Shown here: positions 1-8,176 of the stretch, in pieces
How the letters are laid out: every line of letters begins with the position of its first letter
Position numbering within the stretch: position 1 is the stretch's first letter
Assembly (NCBI RefSeq): GCF_002272875.1
Contig: NZ_MLAN01000001.1
Span: 1 to 64,000 of the forward strand
Source of the DNA: Helicobacter sp. 11S02629-2
GTDB lineage: Bacteria; Campylobacterota; Campylobacteria; Campylobacterales; Helicobacteraceae
Direction: 5' to 3'
Length of the DNA stretch: 64,000 nt
The notes under the pieces: model-generated
What the model was told of the DNA's origin: nothing
The model's database searches: none
The model's input: the letters and a program-made list of their open reading frames with translations, nothing else
Position numbers and translations under genes: made by a program

Positions 1-1294
1 CAGATTTAATATCTTCAGATTGAGATATTACTTCATTAGTCTTATTAGATACATTTTGCATAGACTGAGTTATCTCTTCTATAGCAGTAGCAGATTGTTC
101 TAAAGAAGAAGCTTGTGCATTAGAGCTTTGTGATAGGTTTTTGATAGAGCCTTGTAAGGTTTCACACTCTTTAAAAAGATTATTAGCAACATCAAGCTGA
201 CCTTTTAGCATATTAGCTATCTCATCTCCTATGTTATTGGCATAAGATTCTATAGCACCCATTGCATTAGGTACTCTTTTTGTAAAGTCTAGTTTCTTGT
301 AAGAGTCAAATACACTAAGTAAGATATTTAAATCTGGACCAACGCCATTTCTTAGTATGTCTAAAAGACCATTTATCGCATCTCTTAGCTGCATAAGCTG
401 AGGGTTTTTTGAAGAGTTAAGTATAGTTCTATCTGCTTTTCTAGCTTCTGCTGTATGCTTAACTACATCTAGACCTTCTTGTACTAATACTCTATCATCT
501 TCTAAAGATTTAGCAGTTTGTTCTATATTTGTGTTTATAAGCCTTGCCATGTTGCCAAACTCATCTTTTGAGTTGATGTTTATTAACTGATGTTCTTTTG
601 TCTCGAAGTTTATAAAGCTAAAGAAGTTTACGATTCCTCTTTGGATTTTGGCTAGTTTTGTGACTATATCTCTAAACATAAAGACAAAAATTACAATCAT
701 TATGATGATAACTATGATGGCAAAGATGATGTTTGCTATGAAGTTAAACTCATATAAAGATCTGTTGTTATCGTTGTTTGCATTTACATTTTGTATCTTT
801 AAAGTAAGGATAGACTTAAAGTCTTTAGTTAGAGTTTCTGTTATCTCATAAAGCTCAGCTATATCACTAGTATCTAGCTTTGATATGTCTTTGCTTAAGT
901 CTAGCTTTGCATTTATCATATTATTTATTTGTGCATTAGCAGTTTTGATATCTCCTGCTATTTTATCTGCATAGCTTTTTTCACTAGGGTCAGTTACTGT
1001 GGCATAGTAGCTAGTCCAATCTTGGCTTATAGAGTTTTCTAGATTCTGAATAGTATTAGCTGCCTCTTTAGGAGTGATTAGATTAATAGTAGCTTTAACT
1101 ATAGTGTCAATAATAGATACTGAGTAAGTATTACTTACCTTTTGAAGTGTAAGATAGGGAACAACTTGTGTTTTATAAGTAAGATCAGTTCTTAAGTTAA
1201 TGTCTCTTAGAGCCTTCATGCTAAAGAATGCAACAAGGATAATGCCTATCATATATACTATAATTAGCAGCATCAGTTTCATTTTGGTGGTCAT
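1..1294 (-). CDS. methyl-accepting chemotaxis protein, N-terminal part (cut by window start)
   Basis: The reverse strand is open from an ATG at 1294 to the window edge, about 431 codons, so the C-terminal signalling tip is missing. A first membrane segment lies at about residues 8-25. It is followed by a helical periplasmic sensor domain of the four-helix-bundle type and a second, very hydrophobic membrane segment near residues 195-220. Then come HAMP-like sequence and a long Ala/Ser/Gln-rich coiled coil containing SSLEQSATAIEEITQSM, typical of the MCP methylation region. It should sense a ligand and control CheA through CheW or CheV, both encoded elsewhere in the window. The ligand cannot be predicted. 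The start has a GGAA Shine-Dalgarno and is divergent from pldA. Confidence 0.93.
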   Translation of the reverse strand, partial: MTTKMKLMLLIIVYMIGIILVAFFSMKALRDINLRTDLTYKTQVVPYLTLQKVSNTYSVSIIDTIVKATINLITPKEAANTIQNLENSISQDWTSYYATVTDPSEKSYADKIAGDIKTANAQINNMINAKLDLSKDISKLDTSDIAELYEITETLTKDFKSILTLKIQNVNANNDNNRSLYEFNFIANIIFAIIVIIIMIVIFVFMFRDIVTKLAKIQRGIVNFFSFINFETKEHQLININSKDEFGNMARLINTNIEQTAKSLEDDRVLVQEGLDVVKHTAEARKADRTILNSSKNPQLMQLRDAINGLLDILRNGVGPDLNILLSVFDSYKKLDFTKRVPNAMGAIESYANNIGDEIANMLKGQLDVANNLFKECETLQGSIKNLSQSSNAQASSLEQSATAIEEITQSMQNVSNKTNEVISQSEDIKS

Positions 1295-1524
1295 TATATT
1301 TCCTTAATGTTTGTTAGTAGTGTTTAAGTGCACGTTTTATTAACTCCTATTTTACTAAGAAAATAAAAGAAAATTCAACTAATTTGAAAAATGTATAAAG
1401 ACTTATTGTCTACTAGCTAGTTTTATCTAGTGTTTATGGTTGTTTTTGTCTTTACTTTTAAGTATGGGATTGGTCATTATTACTTTTGGATTATATTACT
1501 TACCACTTTAGGAAAAGGGACTAA

Positions 1525-2754
1525 ATGTATAGGGTAGCTATAGTATTTATTGGTTTATGTGCATTGTTGATGGCAGATTCTTTTGATAACCAAGCCTTAG
1601 AAGATATGAAAAACTATAAGGCAGAATCTAAAGCAAGAGAGGCAGCTAAAAATCCTGCTAAAGAAGACGCCAAAAAGCCTCCTAAAAGTACTTCTAAATT
1701 TAAGCAGTTTTTTTTAGAGCCTAGCTCAGTTTTTAGGCAGCAAAGCCATAAAGAAGAAGAAGCTAAAGACCAAAAAACTAAGCAAGAAGACAAAAAAGAC
1801 CAACTCCTAACTCCCACAAACTCCTCCCAAGCACAAAGTTTACAATCTACTCCTCCCCCAGCTACAACTCCAAGCCAAGATATAAAAAAAGATTCTAAGC
1901 CTTTAAGTAAGTATAGAGAGTATGTCAAAAGAAAAGAATCTCAAACCATCTTTACTATAGGCTCTGTTTCTATAGAGGAGTTAAATGGCAACTACATCAT
2001 GCCAGTTTATTACAACTTCTTACCGCAGTATGCTAGGTACTTGCAGCAAAATGAAGCTAAGATCCAGCTTAGCTTTAAAGTCGCCACTACTAGGAACTTT
2101 TTATGGACTGGAGGGACTTTATACTTTAACTATACTCAGAAGTTTTTCTTCCAGTTTTATAACTTTAGGCAAAGCTCGCCCATTAGAGATATAAACTTTC
2201 AGCCAGAGTTAATGTATAACTACCCACTTGATATTAAGTTCTTAGGTGGGACTTTTTCAGGCACTGGTATATCACTAACCCACCTTTCTAATGGCGAAGG
2301 TAAGGGTTATAGGACTCAAAGTGGTGCAGTTATAGGCTTTGAACGTGCTTTTAGTGACCCTGCACCAACTGGGGCAGATGTCATAGGCACAGCCTCAAAG
2401 AGTTCTAATAGAGTAGTCTTACATGGAATCTGGCACACTGATAACCTTAGAGTAGAACTAAAAGCTTGGGCACCACTTGGGCAAAGACGCACTAATCCAG
2501 ATCTTTATGACTACTTAGGCTATGGGCAGCTAGACCTTGCTTATAGACATAAACGCAACATCTTTGAAGCCACTCTCACAGGCCTTGGTGCTAAGAGGGC
2601 AAACTATCTAGGTTCACTACAGCTTGCTTATACTTATAAAGTTAATGCAAGGGCTGGTATTTATATACAGTACCATTATGGTTATATGGATAGCTTGTAT
2701 GAATATAACTTTTTGGTTAATCGCGTAGGCATAGGCTTTAGATTCATAAAATAG
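1525..2754 (+). CDS. pldA: outer membrane phospholipase A
   Basis: This is an outer-membrane phospholipase A (PldA/OMPLA) of 409 residues, longer than usual. A signal peptide covers about residues 1-17. A Lys/Glu/Gln/Pro-rich low-complexity stretch at about 30-140 precedes the barrel. The barrel carries family landmarks: NYIMPVYYNF, the SSPIRDINFQPEL strand, HLSNG with the catalytic His253 and Ser255, SSNR with the probable catalytic Asn295, and a C-terminal GYMDSLYEYN segment. The Ser-to-Asn spacing is about 27 residues longer than in the E. coli enzyme. The enzyme hydrolyses outer-leaflet phospholipids as a dimer. An AGGAAAAGGG Shine-Dalgarno supports the start, and lpxB follows after 19 bases, so both are probably cotranscribed. 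Confidence 0.9.
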   Translation: MYRVAIVFIGLCALLMADSFDNQALEDMKNYKAESKAREAAKNPAKEDAKKPPKSTSKFKQFFLEPSSVFRQQSHKEEEAKDQKTKQEDKKDQLLTPTNSSQAQSLQSTPPPATTPSQDIKKDSKPLSKYREYVKRKESQTIFTIGSVSIEELNGNYIMPVYYNFLPQYARYLQQNEAKIQLSFKVATTRNFLWTGGTLYFNYTQKFFFQFYNFRQSSPIRDINFQPELMYNYPLDIKFLGGTFSGTGISLTHLSNGEGKGYRTQSGAVIGFERAFSDPAPTGADVIGTASKSSNRVVLHGIWHTDNLRVELKAWAPLGQRRTNPDLYDYLGYGQLDLAYRHKRNIFEATLTGLGAKRANYLGSLQLAYTYKVNARAGIYIQYHYGYMDSLYEYNFLVNRVGIGFRFIK

Positions 2755-2773
2755 AAGGCTAGGGGGAAAAGGC

Positions 2774-3871
2774 ATGAAAATCTTTGTAAGTGCTTTAGAG
2801 CCAAGCTCTAATCTACACTTAAGGAATCTTAAAGCTAAGCTTTTAGAGTTAGATTCAAGTGTAGAGTTTATAGGTGTTTGTGATAGTGACTTAGGACAAA
2901 GTCTTTTTAAAGTGAGTGAGTTTTCTATCATGGGCTTTAGTGATGTTTTTAAAAGACTAAAGTTTTTAAAGCAGGCTATGGATGTACTAGCTAAAGAGGC
3001 TTTGAAGTGCGATAAGATTTTGATGCTTGATAGCTCTTCGTTTCATATGAGACTGGCAAAAAAGATTCTATCCATCAAGCCAGATGCTAAGATTATGTAC
3101 TATATCTTACCTCAGCTTTGGGCGTGGAAGCCTTGGAGGGCAAGAGAGCTTTTAAAAAACTTTACTAAGCTAGCTTATATCTTGCCCTTTGAAGGCAGCT
3201 TTTATGACTACTCTCCAAAGGCACGTTTTGTCGGTCACCCCTTGCTTGATATAAAAGACTATAACTCTAAAGAAGGCTTTGCTAACTTAGAATCTAATGT
3301 CTTTGTTTTTATGCCGGGTTCTAGGAAGTCTGAGATAAAAGCACATATGGGTGTTTTTAAAGAGGTGGCTTTAAGGCTAAAAGAGCGTCATAGTAACGCA
3401 GAACTAAGGCTAATCTTGCCTGCTAAGTTTATAAGCCAAGATGTTAGCACACTCTATGGTGATATAGATATCTTTACTAAGTTTTATGACACTGCAAGTG
3501 GACTAAAAGGGGCAAGCTTTTGTGTTGTGTGCTCTGGGACTGCGACGCTAGAGTGTGCGTTGATGCAGATTCCATTTTTACTAGTTTATAAGACTAAGTG
3601 GCTTGATTACTTCATTATTAGAAGCCTTGTTAATATAAAATATGCCGGCCTTGCTAATATCTTCTATCAAGCCTTACTAGGTGAAGCACCCGGGCGAGGA
3701 AAAAGTGTCTTACATGATGAGATAGTACAGTTTGGTTTTAATGCTACTAATATCTTGCAAAAGATAGATTCCTTTGACTATAAGCGCTACTTTGAAGGAG
3801 TTGCACTTTTAAAAGACTACTTAAAAGAAGGCAGCTCTAAAAATGTAGCTACTTGGCTACTAGAAGACTAA
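2774..3871 (+). CDS. lpxB: lipid-A-disaccharide synthase
   Basis: LpxB is a GT19 glycosyltransferase that joins UDP-2,3-diacylglucosamine and lipid X to form the lipid A disaccharide at the inner face of the cytoplasmic membrane. The 365-residue length is normal. Recognisable blocks are the N-terminal SALEPSSNLH (family S-G/A-E-x-SGD-like start), YYILPQLWAWKPWRA, a MPGSRKSEI motif near residue 180, and CSGTATLECAL with the following P-F-L-L-V-Y-K-T run. It follows pldA closely and overlaps the convergent glycosyltransferase by four bases. An LpxH-like phosphoesterase, the step before LpxB, lies 2.5 kb downstream. Confidence 0.95.
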   Translation: MKIFVSALEPSSNLHLRNLKAKLLELDSSVEFIGVCDSDLGQSLFKVSEFSIMGFSDVFKRLKFLKQAMDVLAKEALKCDKILMLDSSSFHMRLAKKILSIKPDAKIMYYILPQLWAWKPWRARELLKNFTKLAYILPFEGSFYDYSPKARFVGHPLLDIKDYNSKEGFANLESNVFVFMPGSRKSEIKAHMGVFKEVALRLKERHSNAELRLILPAKFISQDVSTLYGDIDIFTKFYDTASGLKGASFCVVCSGTATLECALMQIPFLLVYKTKWLDYFIIRSLVNIKYAGLANIFYQALLGEAPGRGKSVLHDEIVQFGFNATNILQKIDSFDYKRYFEGVALLKDYLKEGSSKNVATWLLED

Positions 3872-5205
3872 GCCTTAGAATCTAGACTAGATTCTAAAAG
3901 CTCTTTTATATATCTTCTGTCACGCTTGTGCCATGTCTTCATGTGGTTTAGTATATGAGGGCTAGTTTTTTCTACTCTAGCTAGTAAAAAGCTAGGACTT
4001 GCTTTTAGATAGTCACTTAGATGTATATAGTCTTTAAAAGGTCTCCCATCTATAAAGTAGTTTCTTTTTACTAAGCCAAAGTGTAGCCAGAAGATTCCAA
4101 GTGCTTTGATGATGGTGTTAGTATCAGTTGGCATTACTTCATAAGCAGCATTTGGTGCCATAGTGTATAGGTTATCTTTACTTACTTCTAGCAGTAAAAG
4201 CTCGCTTCCATTATAGGTTGGATATTCATTATTACTTAGAGGGACTAGGCACTTACTTAGCATGTTTTGCTGGTTTAAGTCCTTGCTAAAAAGGGCAAGT
4301 TTTAGTTTGGTGATATCTAGGTTTTTTAAAACTCCATTTTTAAAAGGCCCTGAAAAACTCCCAAGTGCATACTTTTCTTGTGCTTCTTTATCATTATAGT
4401 TTTTATAGATAGCTTTAAACTGTGCTTTACTTAAGCCTATATTTATCCCACCCATGGCAAAGGCGGCATTTTTGTAAGCTAGGTAGTTAGATAAGAATGT
4501 ATCTTCAAGACTATCTTCAAGACTGTTTTCAAGATGATTTTTAAGATTATCTTTTGGGGTTAGGTTAAAAAGATTAGCTAGTAGTTTATCTATCATGGAA
4601 GGTTTAAAAAGGGGTTTTGTCTTGGGGTTAGGCTGCTTTTTAAAGTTAGCAGTTAGTTTTATGGCTTCTTTTAGCTTTATACATTTACTAGTTAGATAGA
4701 TCTGGTCTGCATCTACTTTCATATAGTGGCTATATTTTATACGCACCATACCGTGGTTATAAAAGTGGGCTAAGGAGTGGATAGATTCTGAAGGGATGGT
4801 GCCTTTAAAGTTTTTTAGTATCTCTTTTGTCTTTTCATCTAGTCTTATATGTGAAGAGTGGGCAGGTAAGATGCTAGGTGTGTAGTAGATTAGATTAATC
4901 TTATCTTTATAGATATCTTTTAGCTTTAAGGCTAGCTGATAGGTTTTATCATCGCTTGGCTGGACTGAGAGGACTAGCTCATCTAAAGCTGGCATGACTG
5001 AGTGTATACTTGCTTCTAAGGTAGCTTCTTCGTTTTTAGCCCTCATATGTCCACTTAGCCCAGTAGGGCGCTTTGTGTCTAGGGCATCTACTTCTTCTTG
5101 TGTGATGGCAAAAGGAGAGGTGCTTTCTAGGGTATAAAACTTTTTATCTTTAAAGTCTTTTGTTTTAGCACTAGCTATTTGGAGACTTTTAATTAAGTAT
5201 CTCAT
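3868..5205 (-). CDS. GT-A-fold glycosyltransferase (family 2-like), possibly phase variable
   Basis: This 445-residue protein is not a gene I recognise. Residues 50-90 read like the nucleotide-sugar-binding start of a GT2 enzyme (GHMRAKNEEATLEASIHS, then DELVLSVQPSDD). YMKVDADQIY contains a DAD at 165-167 that fits the metal-binding DXD motif. The middle is Lys/Asn/Leu-rich with short repeats of the NSLEDSLED type at about 228-236. It converges on lpxB with a four-base overlap, so a role in lipooligosaccharide or other surface glycan assembly is plausible but inferred. A run of 14 C on the plus strand (G on the coding strand) lies 73 bases upstream of the start. The Shine-Dalgarno is weak (AGG). 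Confidence 0.7.
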   Translation of the reverse strand: MRYLIKSLQIASAKTKDFKDKKFYTLESTSPFAITQEEVDALDTKRPTGLSGHMRAKNEEATLEASIHSVMPALDELVLSVQPSDDKTYQLALKLKDIYKDKINLIYYTPSILPAHSSHIRLDEKTKEILKNFKGTIPSESIHSLAHFYNHGMVRIKYSHYMKVDADQIYLTSKCIKLKEAIKLTANFKKQPNPKTKPLFKPSMIDKLLANLFNLTPKDNLKNHLENSLEDSLEDTFLSNYLAYKNAAFAMGGINIGLSKAQFKAIYKNYNDKEAQEKYALGSFSGPFKNGVLKNLDITKLKLALFSKDLNQQNMLSKCLVPLSNNEYPTYNGSELLLLEVSKDNLYTMAPNAAYEVMPTDTNTIIKALGIFWLHFGLVKRNYFIDGRPFKDYIHLSDYLKASPSFLLARVEKTSPHILNHMKTWHKRDRRYIKELLESSLDSKA

Positions 5206-5506
5206 GCAAAAAACCTACATATAAAACTGATATTTTTTAATCTTTTTAAGATAAGGACTTGTAAAAGGGATGTTGAACCCCCCCCCCCCCCATATTTTGA
5301 AGTGTGAGGTCATAAAAACTAAGACTTTGTAAGAGGGCAAACACTCTAGCAAGCAAGGTGCTTTTTGTATGCATTAAAAGCAAGGTCATCCTTTTGTCAA
5401 GATTTTGTTAAGAAGGATTGTAGCTTAATTTAAAAGGGGGAGTTAGTGTGAAAAGTAGCTACTAGATGATATAGCATCATCTAGCTTATATGTGAAGAGT
5501 GTAAGG
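5206..5506. other. intergenic region with C14 tract
   Basis: This gap separates two reverse-strand genes and contains the start region of the glycosyltransferase. Its only striking content is the homopolymer at 5278-5291. I see no gene, RNA or clear hairpin. Confidence 0.6.
5278..5291. repeat. homopolymer tract C14 (G14 on the coding strand)
   Basis: Fourteen consecutive C occur between the DinB-like gene and the glycosyltransferase it faces. The tract is upstream of the glycosyltransferase ATG at 5205, and an in-frame TAG lies between them, so it is not inside that reading frame. Tracts of this length slip during replication in Helicobacter and Campylobacter. Here slippage would change a promoter or leader rather than the protein. 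Confidence 0.95.
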
Positions 5507-6022
5507 TTATATAGCCATTAAGCCATTAAAGTCATTTTCTACGCCCATAGCATCTAGCATGCCAGAGATTTCACCTCTGTGGTGGGTAGCGTGATTAAGC
5601 ACAGCTAGCATGACTTGGTATCTAGGCTTAATTATGTCTCTATTAGGAGTTTTTAGGTTGTACTCAGTGTAAAACTCATCAATTGATTCTATAACTTCTA
5701 TTATCATATCACTTGTAGCAGCCCTTGCTTTTTTGTAAGCATCAAAATCATTGGCTATTTCATCTTTTAAACTCATATCTTCTTTTAGATAGTCTAGTTT
5801 TTTTACGCCTTTGCCAAAAGTGCTAAATTTAGTGCCATACATTATAAGGTCTGCATTTAAGATGTGGTTTATAGTGCCTTGTAAGCTTTTAAAGTAAAGG
5901 CCTCTATCTTTAGTTAGGTCTTCTTTGCTAAGTTTTGATAGTATATTAGCTACATCTTCATTAGCTATCTTGTTGAACTTAGCCATAAGTTTTAGGGTGT
6001 CTTTTACGCCTTGATTTTTCAT
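5507..6022 (-). CDS. DinB-like four-helix-bundle protein
   Basis: A 171-residue protein of the DinB/YfiT-like metal-dependent superfamily. Three histidines sit where the family binds a metal: H53 in INHILNAD, and H144 and H148 in VLNHATHHRGEI. The HATHHRGE block is the usual signature near the C-terminus. These proteins are cytoplasmic, often dimeric, and mostly uncharacterised; some are thiol-dependent transferases. The start is supported by a GGAA Shine-Dalgarno. The substrate is unknown. It is separated from the flanking genes by its own intergenic spaces and is probably monocistronic. Confidence 0.8.
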   Translation of the reverse strand: MKNQGVKDTLKLMAKFNKIANEDVANILSKLSKEDLTKDRGLYFKSLQGTINHILNADLIMYGTKFSTFGKGVKKLDYLKEDMSLKDEIANDFDAYKKARAATSDMIIEVIESIDEFYTEYNLKTPNRDIIKPRYQVMLAVLNHATHHRGEISGMLDAMGVENDFNGLMAI

Positions 6023-6102
6023 TTTATTCCTTTTTGATTTTGGGTTAAGAAAGTATTTTAGTACTAAAATTTAAATTATCTAGCTTATCTAGCCTAAGAA
6101 GA

Positions 6103-6312
6103 TTATCTAGCTCCTCCACCCATAAAGTGAAGTAACTCTAAAGTATCTTTTTCTTTTAATGGAGTATCTCCCCATTTTTCTTTTTTTACTATCTCAGTAT
6201 TTAGGGAGATAGCTACGACTTGCTCTTCTATGTTTAAGGTTTTTAGTAGTTTTGAGATATCCAAGTTAGCTTCTTTAAAGCTTAGCTCTTTGCCATTTAT
6301 AGTTAGTTTCAT
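6103..6312 (-). CDS. thiS: ThiS/MoaD-like sulfur carrier protein with residues after the Gly-Gly
   Basis: I chose the ATG at 6312 (MKLTINGKEL) because an AGGAAT Shine-Dalgarno lies just upstream. The longer open frame to 6441 adds unrelated sequence over the divergent promoter. The 69-residue product is a beta-grasp sulfur carrier: strand 1 is MKLTINGK, VVAISLNTEIV is the ThiS core, and the C-terminus contains GGG. Most ThiS proteins end in Gly-Gly, which becomes the thiocarboxylate that donates sulfur to the thiamine thiazole. Here two further residues, Ala-Arg, follow. Either they are trimmed, or the protein serves another pathway. No other thi genes are nearby. Confidence 0.75.
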   Translation of the reverse strand: MKLTINGKELSFKEANLDISKLLKTLNIEEQVVAISLNTEIVKKEKWGDTPLKEKDTLELLHFMGGGAR

Positions 6313-6381
6313 TTTGATTCCTACTCTCAAAGTAAAGTGTATAAGTTTTATTATAATTGAAAAAAACATATAGGTTGATAT

Positions 6382-7125
6382 ATGCATTTTGTAGAGGACT
6401 TTTATATAAAAAAAGATGCTATTTTTATAGCAGATTCTCACTTTAAGATGGGTGAGATGGCTAGATTTATGGCTTTAAGTGCTATAAAAGATACTCAGGT
6501 ATTTTTGATGGGGGATATCTTTCATGTCTTAATGGGGAATCTAAAACAAAGCATAAAAGAAAACCTAAGTCTACTACATATCTTAAAAGAGCTATCTTTG
6601 AAAAATGAAGTCTATTATCTAGCTGGTAATCACGATATGCATTTGAAATGCATAGAAGAGCTTTCAAATATAAGGCTTTTCTCCCATGCAAGCCAGCCTC
6701 TTGTGCTTAAAGACTACAAAGGTGATATTTGCATACTAGCCCATGGTGACTTGTGGATTAATAAAGGCTATGATTTGTATGCGTGGGCTATGAGTAGTGT
6801 AATAAGTGGGTACTGCCTAGGATTTTTAGATAAAATCACTCTTGGAAAGCTTTATAAAAGGATAAGGAAGAAAGTCTATCTTAAGCCCATTATCAGAATG
6901 CCTTTTAGTGAAGAAAGGCTAAAAAGCTTTGCTAGATATAGGGTAGAACTTTATAAAAAGAGGATTTTTAGCATGGTTTTAAAGCACTACTTAGCACCTA
7001 AGGATTCTAAGTTTTGCATCATAGAAGGACACTTTCATCTAAATAGAATCTACAACTTTGACAATGTCAAATATGTAGGCTTAGATGCATTTTACTTTGA
7101 AGGGGAACCTTTTGCCTATAACTAA
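6382..7125 (+). CDS. calcineurin-like metallophosphoesterase, LpxH-like
   Basis: The 247-residue protein has the complete metallophosphoesterase motif series: IADSHF (D18, H20), MGDIF (D45), AGNHD (N83, H84, D85), LAHGD (H121) and GHFH near residue 223. The layout resembles UDP-2,3-diacylglucosamine pyrophosphatase LpxH, which makes lipid X for LpxB, and lpxB lies nearby. The usual GDIFDxW reads GDIFHVL here, so the LpxH assignment is likely rather than certain. A basic patch, YKRIRKKVYLKP, could bind membrane or substrate. An AGG Shine-Dalgarno precedes the ATG. cheV starts 15 bases downstream, suggesting a shared transcript with the chemotaxis genes. Confidence 0.75.
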   Translation: MHFVEDFYIKKDAIFIADSHFKMGEMARFMALSAIKDTQVFLMGDIFHVLMGNLKQSIKENLSLLHILKELSLKNEVYYLAGNHDMHLKCIEELSNIRLFSHASQPLVLKDYKGDICILAHGDLWINKGYDLYAWAMSSVISGYCLGFLDKITLGKLYKRIRKKVYLKPIIRMPFSEERLKSFARYRVELYKKRIFSMVLKHYLAPKDSKFCIIEGHFHLNRIYNFDNVKYVGLDAFYFEGEPFAYN

Positions 7126-7140
7126 GAAAAGAGACTGTGT

Positions 7141-8079
7141 ATGGAAAAAAGTATAAAAACAAAAAACTTGGTTAATGAGATAGAGCTTGTAGACTTTCGG
7201 ATAAATGAAAAGCTAGAAGATGGTGAAGTCTATGAAGGCATATATGGTATTAATGTAACTAAAGTTCAAGAGATAATCCAAGTGCCTGAAGTCTTTGAGC
7301 TGCCTGCAAGCCCAGACTATATACTAGGAGTTTTTGACCTACGTGGCACTGTCATGCCTTTAGTTGATCTTGCTACTTGGCTTGGAATCAAAGCTAGGGA
7401 GCTAGATGTCCCTTTGCATAAAAAAAGAGTGATAATTGCTGAGTTTAATAACTTACAACTTGGCTTTGTTGTCCATGAAGCTAAGCTGATACGACGCATA
7501 AGCTGGAGTAATGTAGAGCCAGCTAGCTTTAGTAGTAGTGATGCTATAGGTAAAGAAAGAGTTACTGCTGTCACTAGGATAGAAGATGGAAGGACTATGC
7601 TTATACTCGATTTAGAAAAAGTTTTAAGCGATTTAGACTTTTATAAAGATGTCATCTCTAAGCCAGAAGGTGAGGAGAAGAAAAGATTTAGCGGGACTGT
7701 TTTAGTAGTTGATGATAGCACTATAGCTAGAACCCTTATTAAAAAAAGCCTTAAAGGCATGGGCTTTAATGTAGTAGAGGCAAAAGATGGAGAAGCTGGG
7801 CTTAATGCCTTAGAGACCATAGCAAAAGAGCATCCAAACGACTTACATAGCTTTTTAAAGCTTATAGTTTCAGATGTTGAGATGCCGCGCATGGATGGCT
7901 TTCACTTTGCACAAAAGATAAAAGATAACCCTATACTAGCAAGTATCCCCTTAATCTTTAGCTCATCAATCTGTGATAAGTATAGTCAGCAAAGAGGCTT
8001 AGATATAGGTGCAGATGCTTACATAGTTAAGTTTAATGAAGATGTCTTTATCGAAGAGATAGCAAAAATTATGGAATAG
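7141..8079 (+). CDS. cheV: chemotaxis coupling protein CheV (CheV3 type)
   Basis: CheV couples chemoreceptors to CheA and carries its own receiver domain. Residues about 15-170 form a CheW domain (YGINVTKVQEII, GVFDLRGTVMPLVDL). Residues about 185-312 form a response-regulator receiver with the acidic pair in VVDDST, the phospho-acceptor Asp in VSDVEMPRMDG, and a conserved Lys in YIVKF. The 312-residue length is normal. It stands directly ahead of cheA and cheW, the order H. pylori has for cheV3 (HP0393), so it is probably that orthologue. In the family, phosphorylation tunes adaptation or drains phosphate from CheA. Confidence 0.95.
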   Translation: MEKSIKTKNLVNEIELVDFRINEKLEDGEVYEGIYGINVTKVQEIIQVPEVFELPASPDYILGVFDLRGTVMPLVDLATWLGIKARELDVPLHKKRVIIAEFNNLQLGFVVHEAKLIRRISWSNVEPASFSSSDAIGKERVTAVTRIEDGRTMLILDLEKVLSDLDFYKDVISKPEGEEKKRFSGTVLVVDDSTIARTLIKKSLKGMGFNVVEAKDGEAGLNALETIAKEHPNDLHSFLKLIVSDVEMPRMDGFHFAQKIKDNPILASIPLIFSSSICDKYSQQRGLDIGADAYIVKFNEDVFIEEIAKIME

Positions 8080-8176
8080 TAAAAGTATTTTAAACTTTTG
8101 CTTAGAATCTAAGATTACACTTGCAAGTGTGATATACTAAAAAACTGTTATTTTTAATGAAAAAGAGGTGCTTAAT

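Noticed and set aside
648-851. 67-codon forward frame inside the chemoreceptor region
   Set aside because: It is antisense to the MCP membrane segment and only mirrors its A+T-rich hydrophobic codons.
6313-6441. Longer N-terminus for the ThiS-like protein
   Set aside because: The added 43 residues overlap the divergent promoter and the start of the next gene; the internal ATG has the Shine-Dalgarno and begins the beta-grasp fold.
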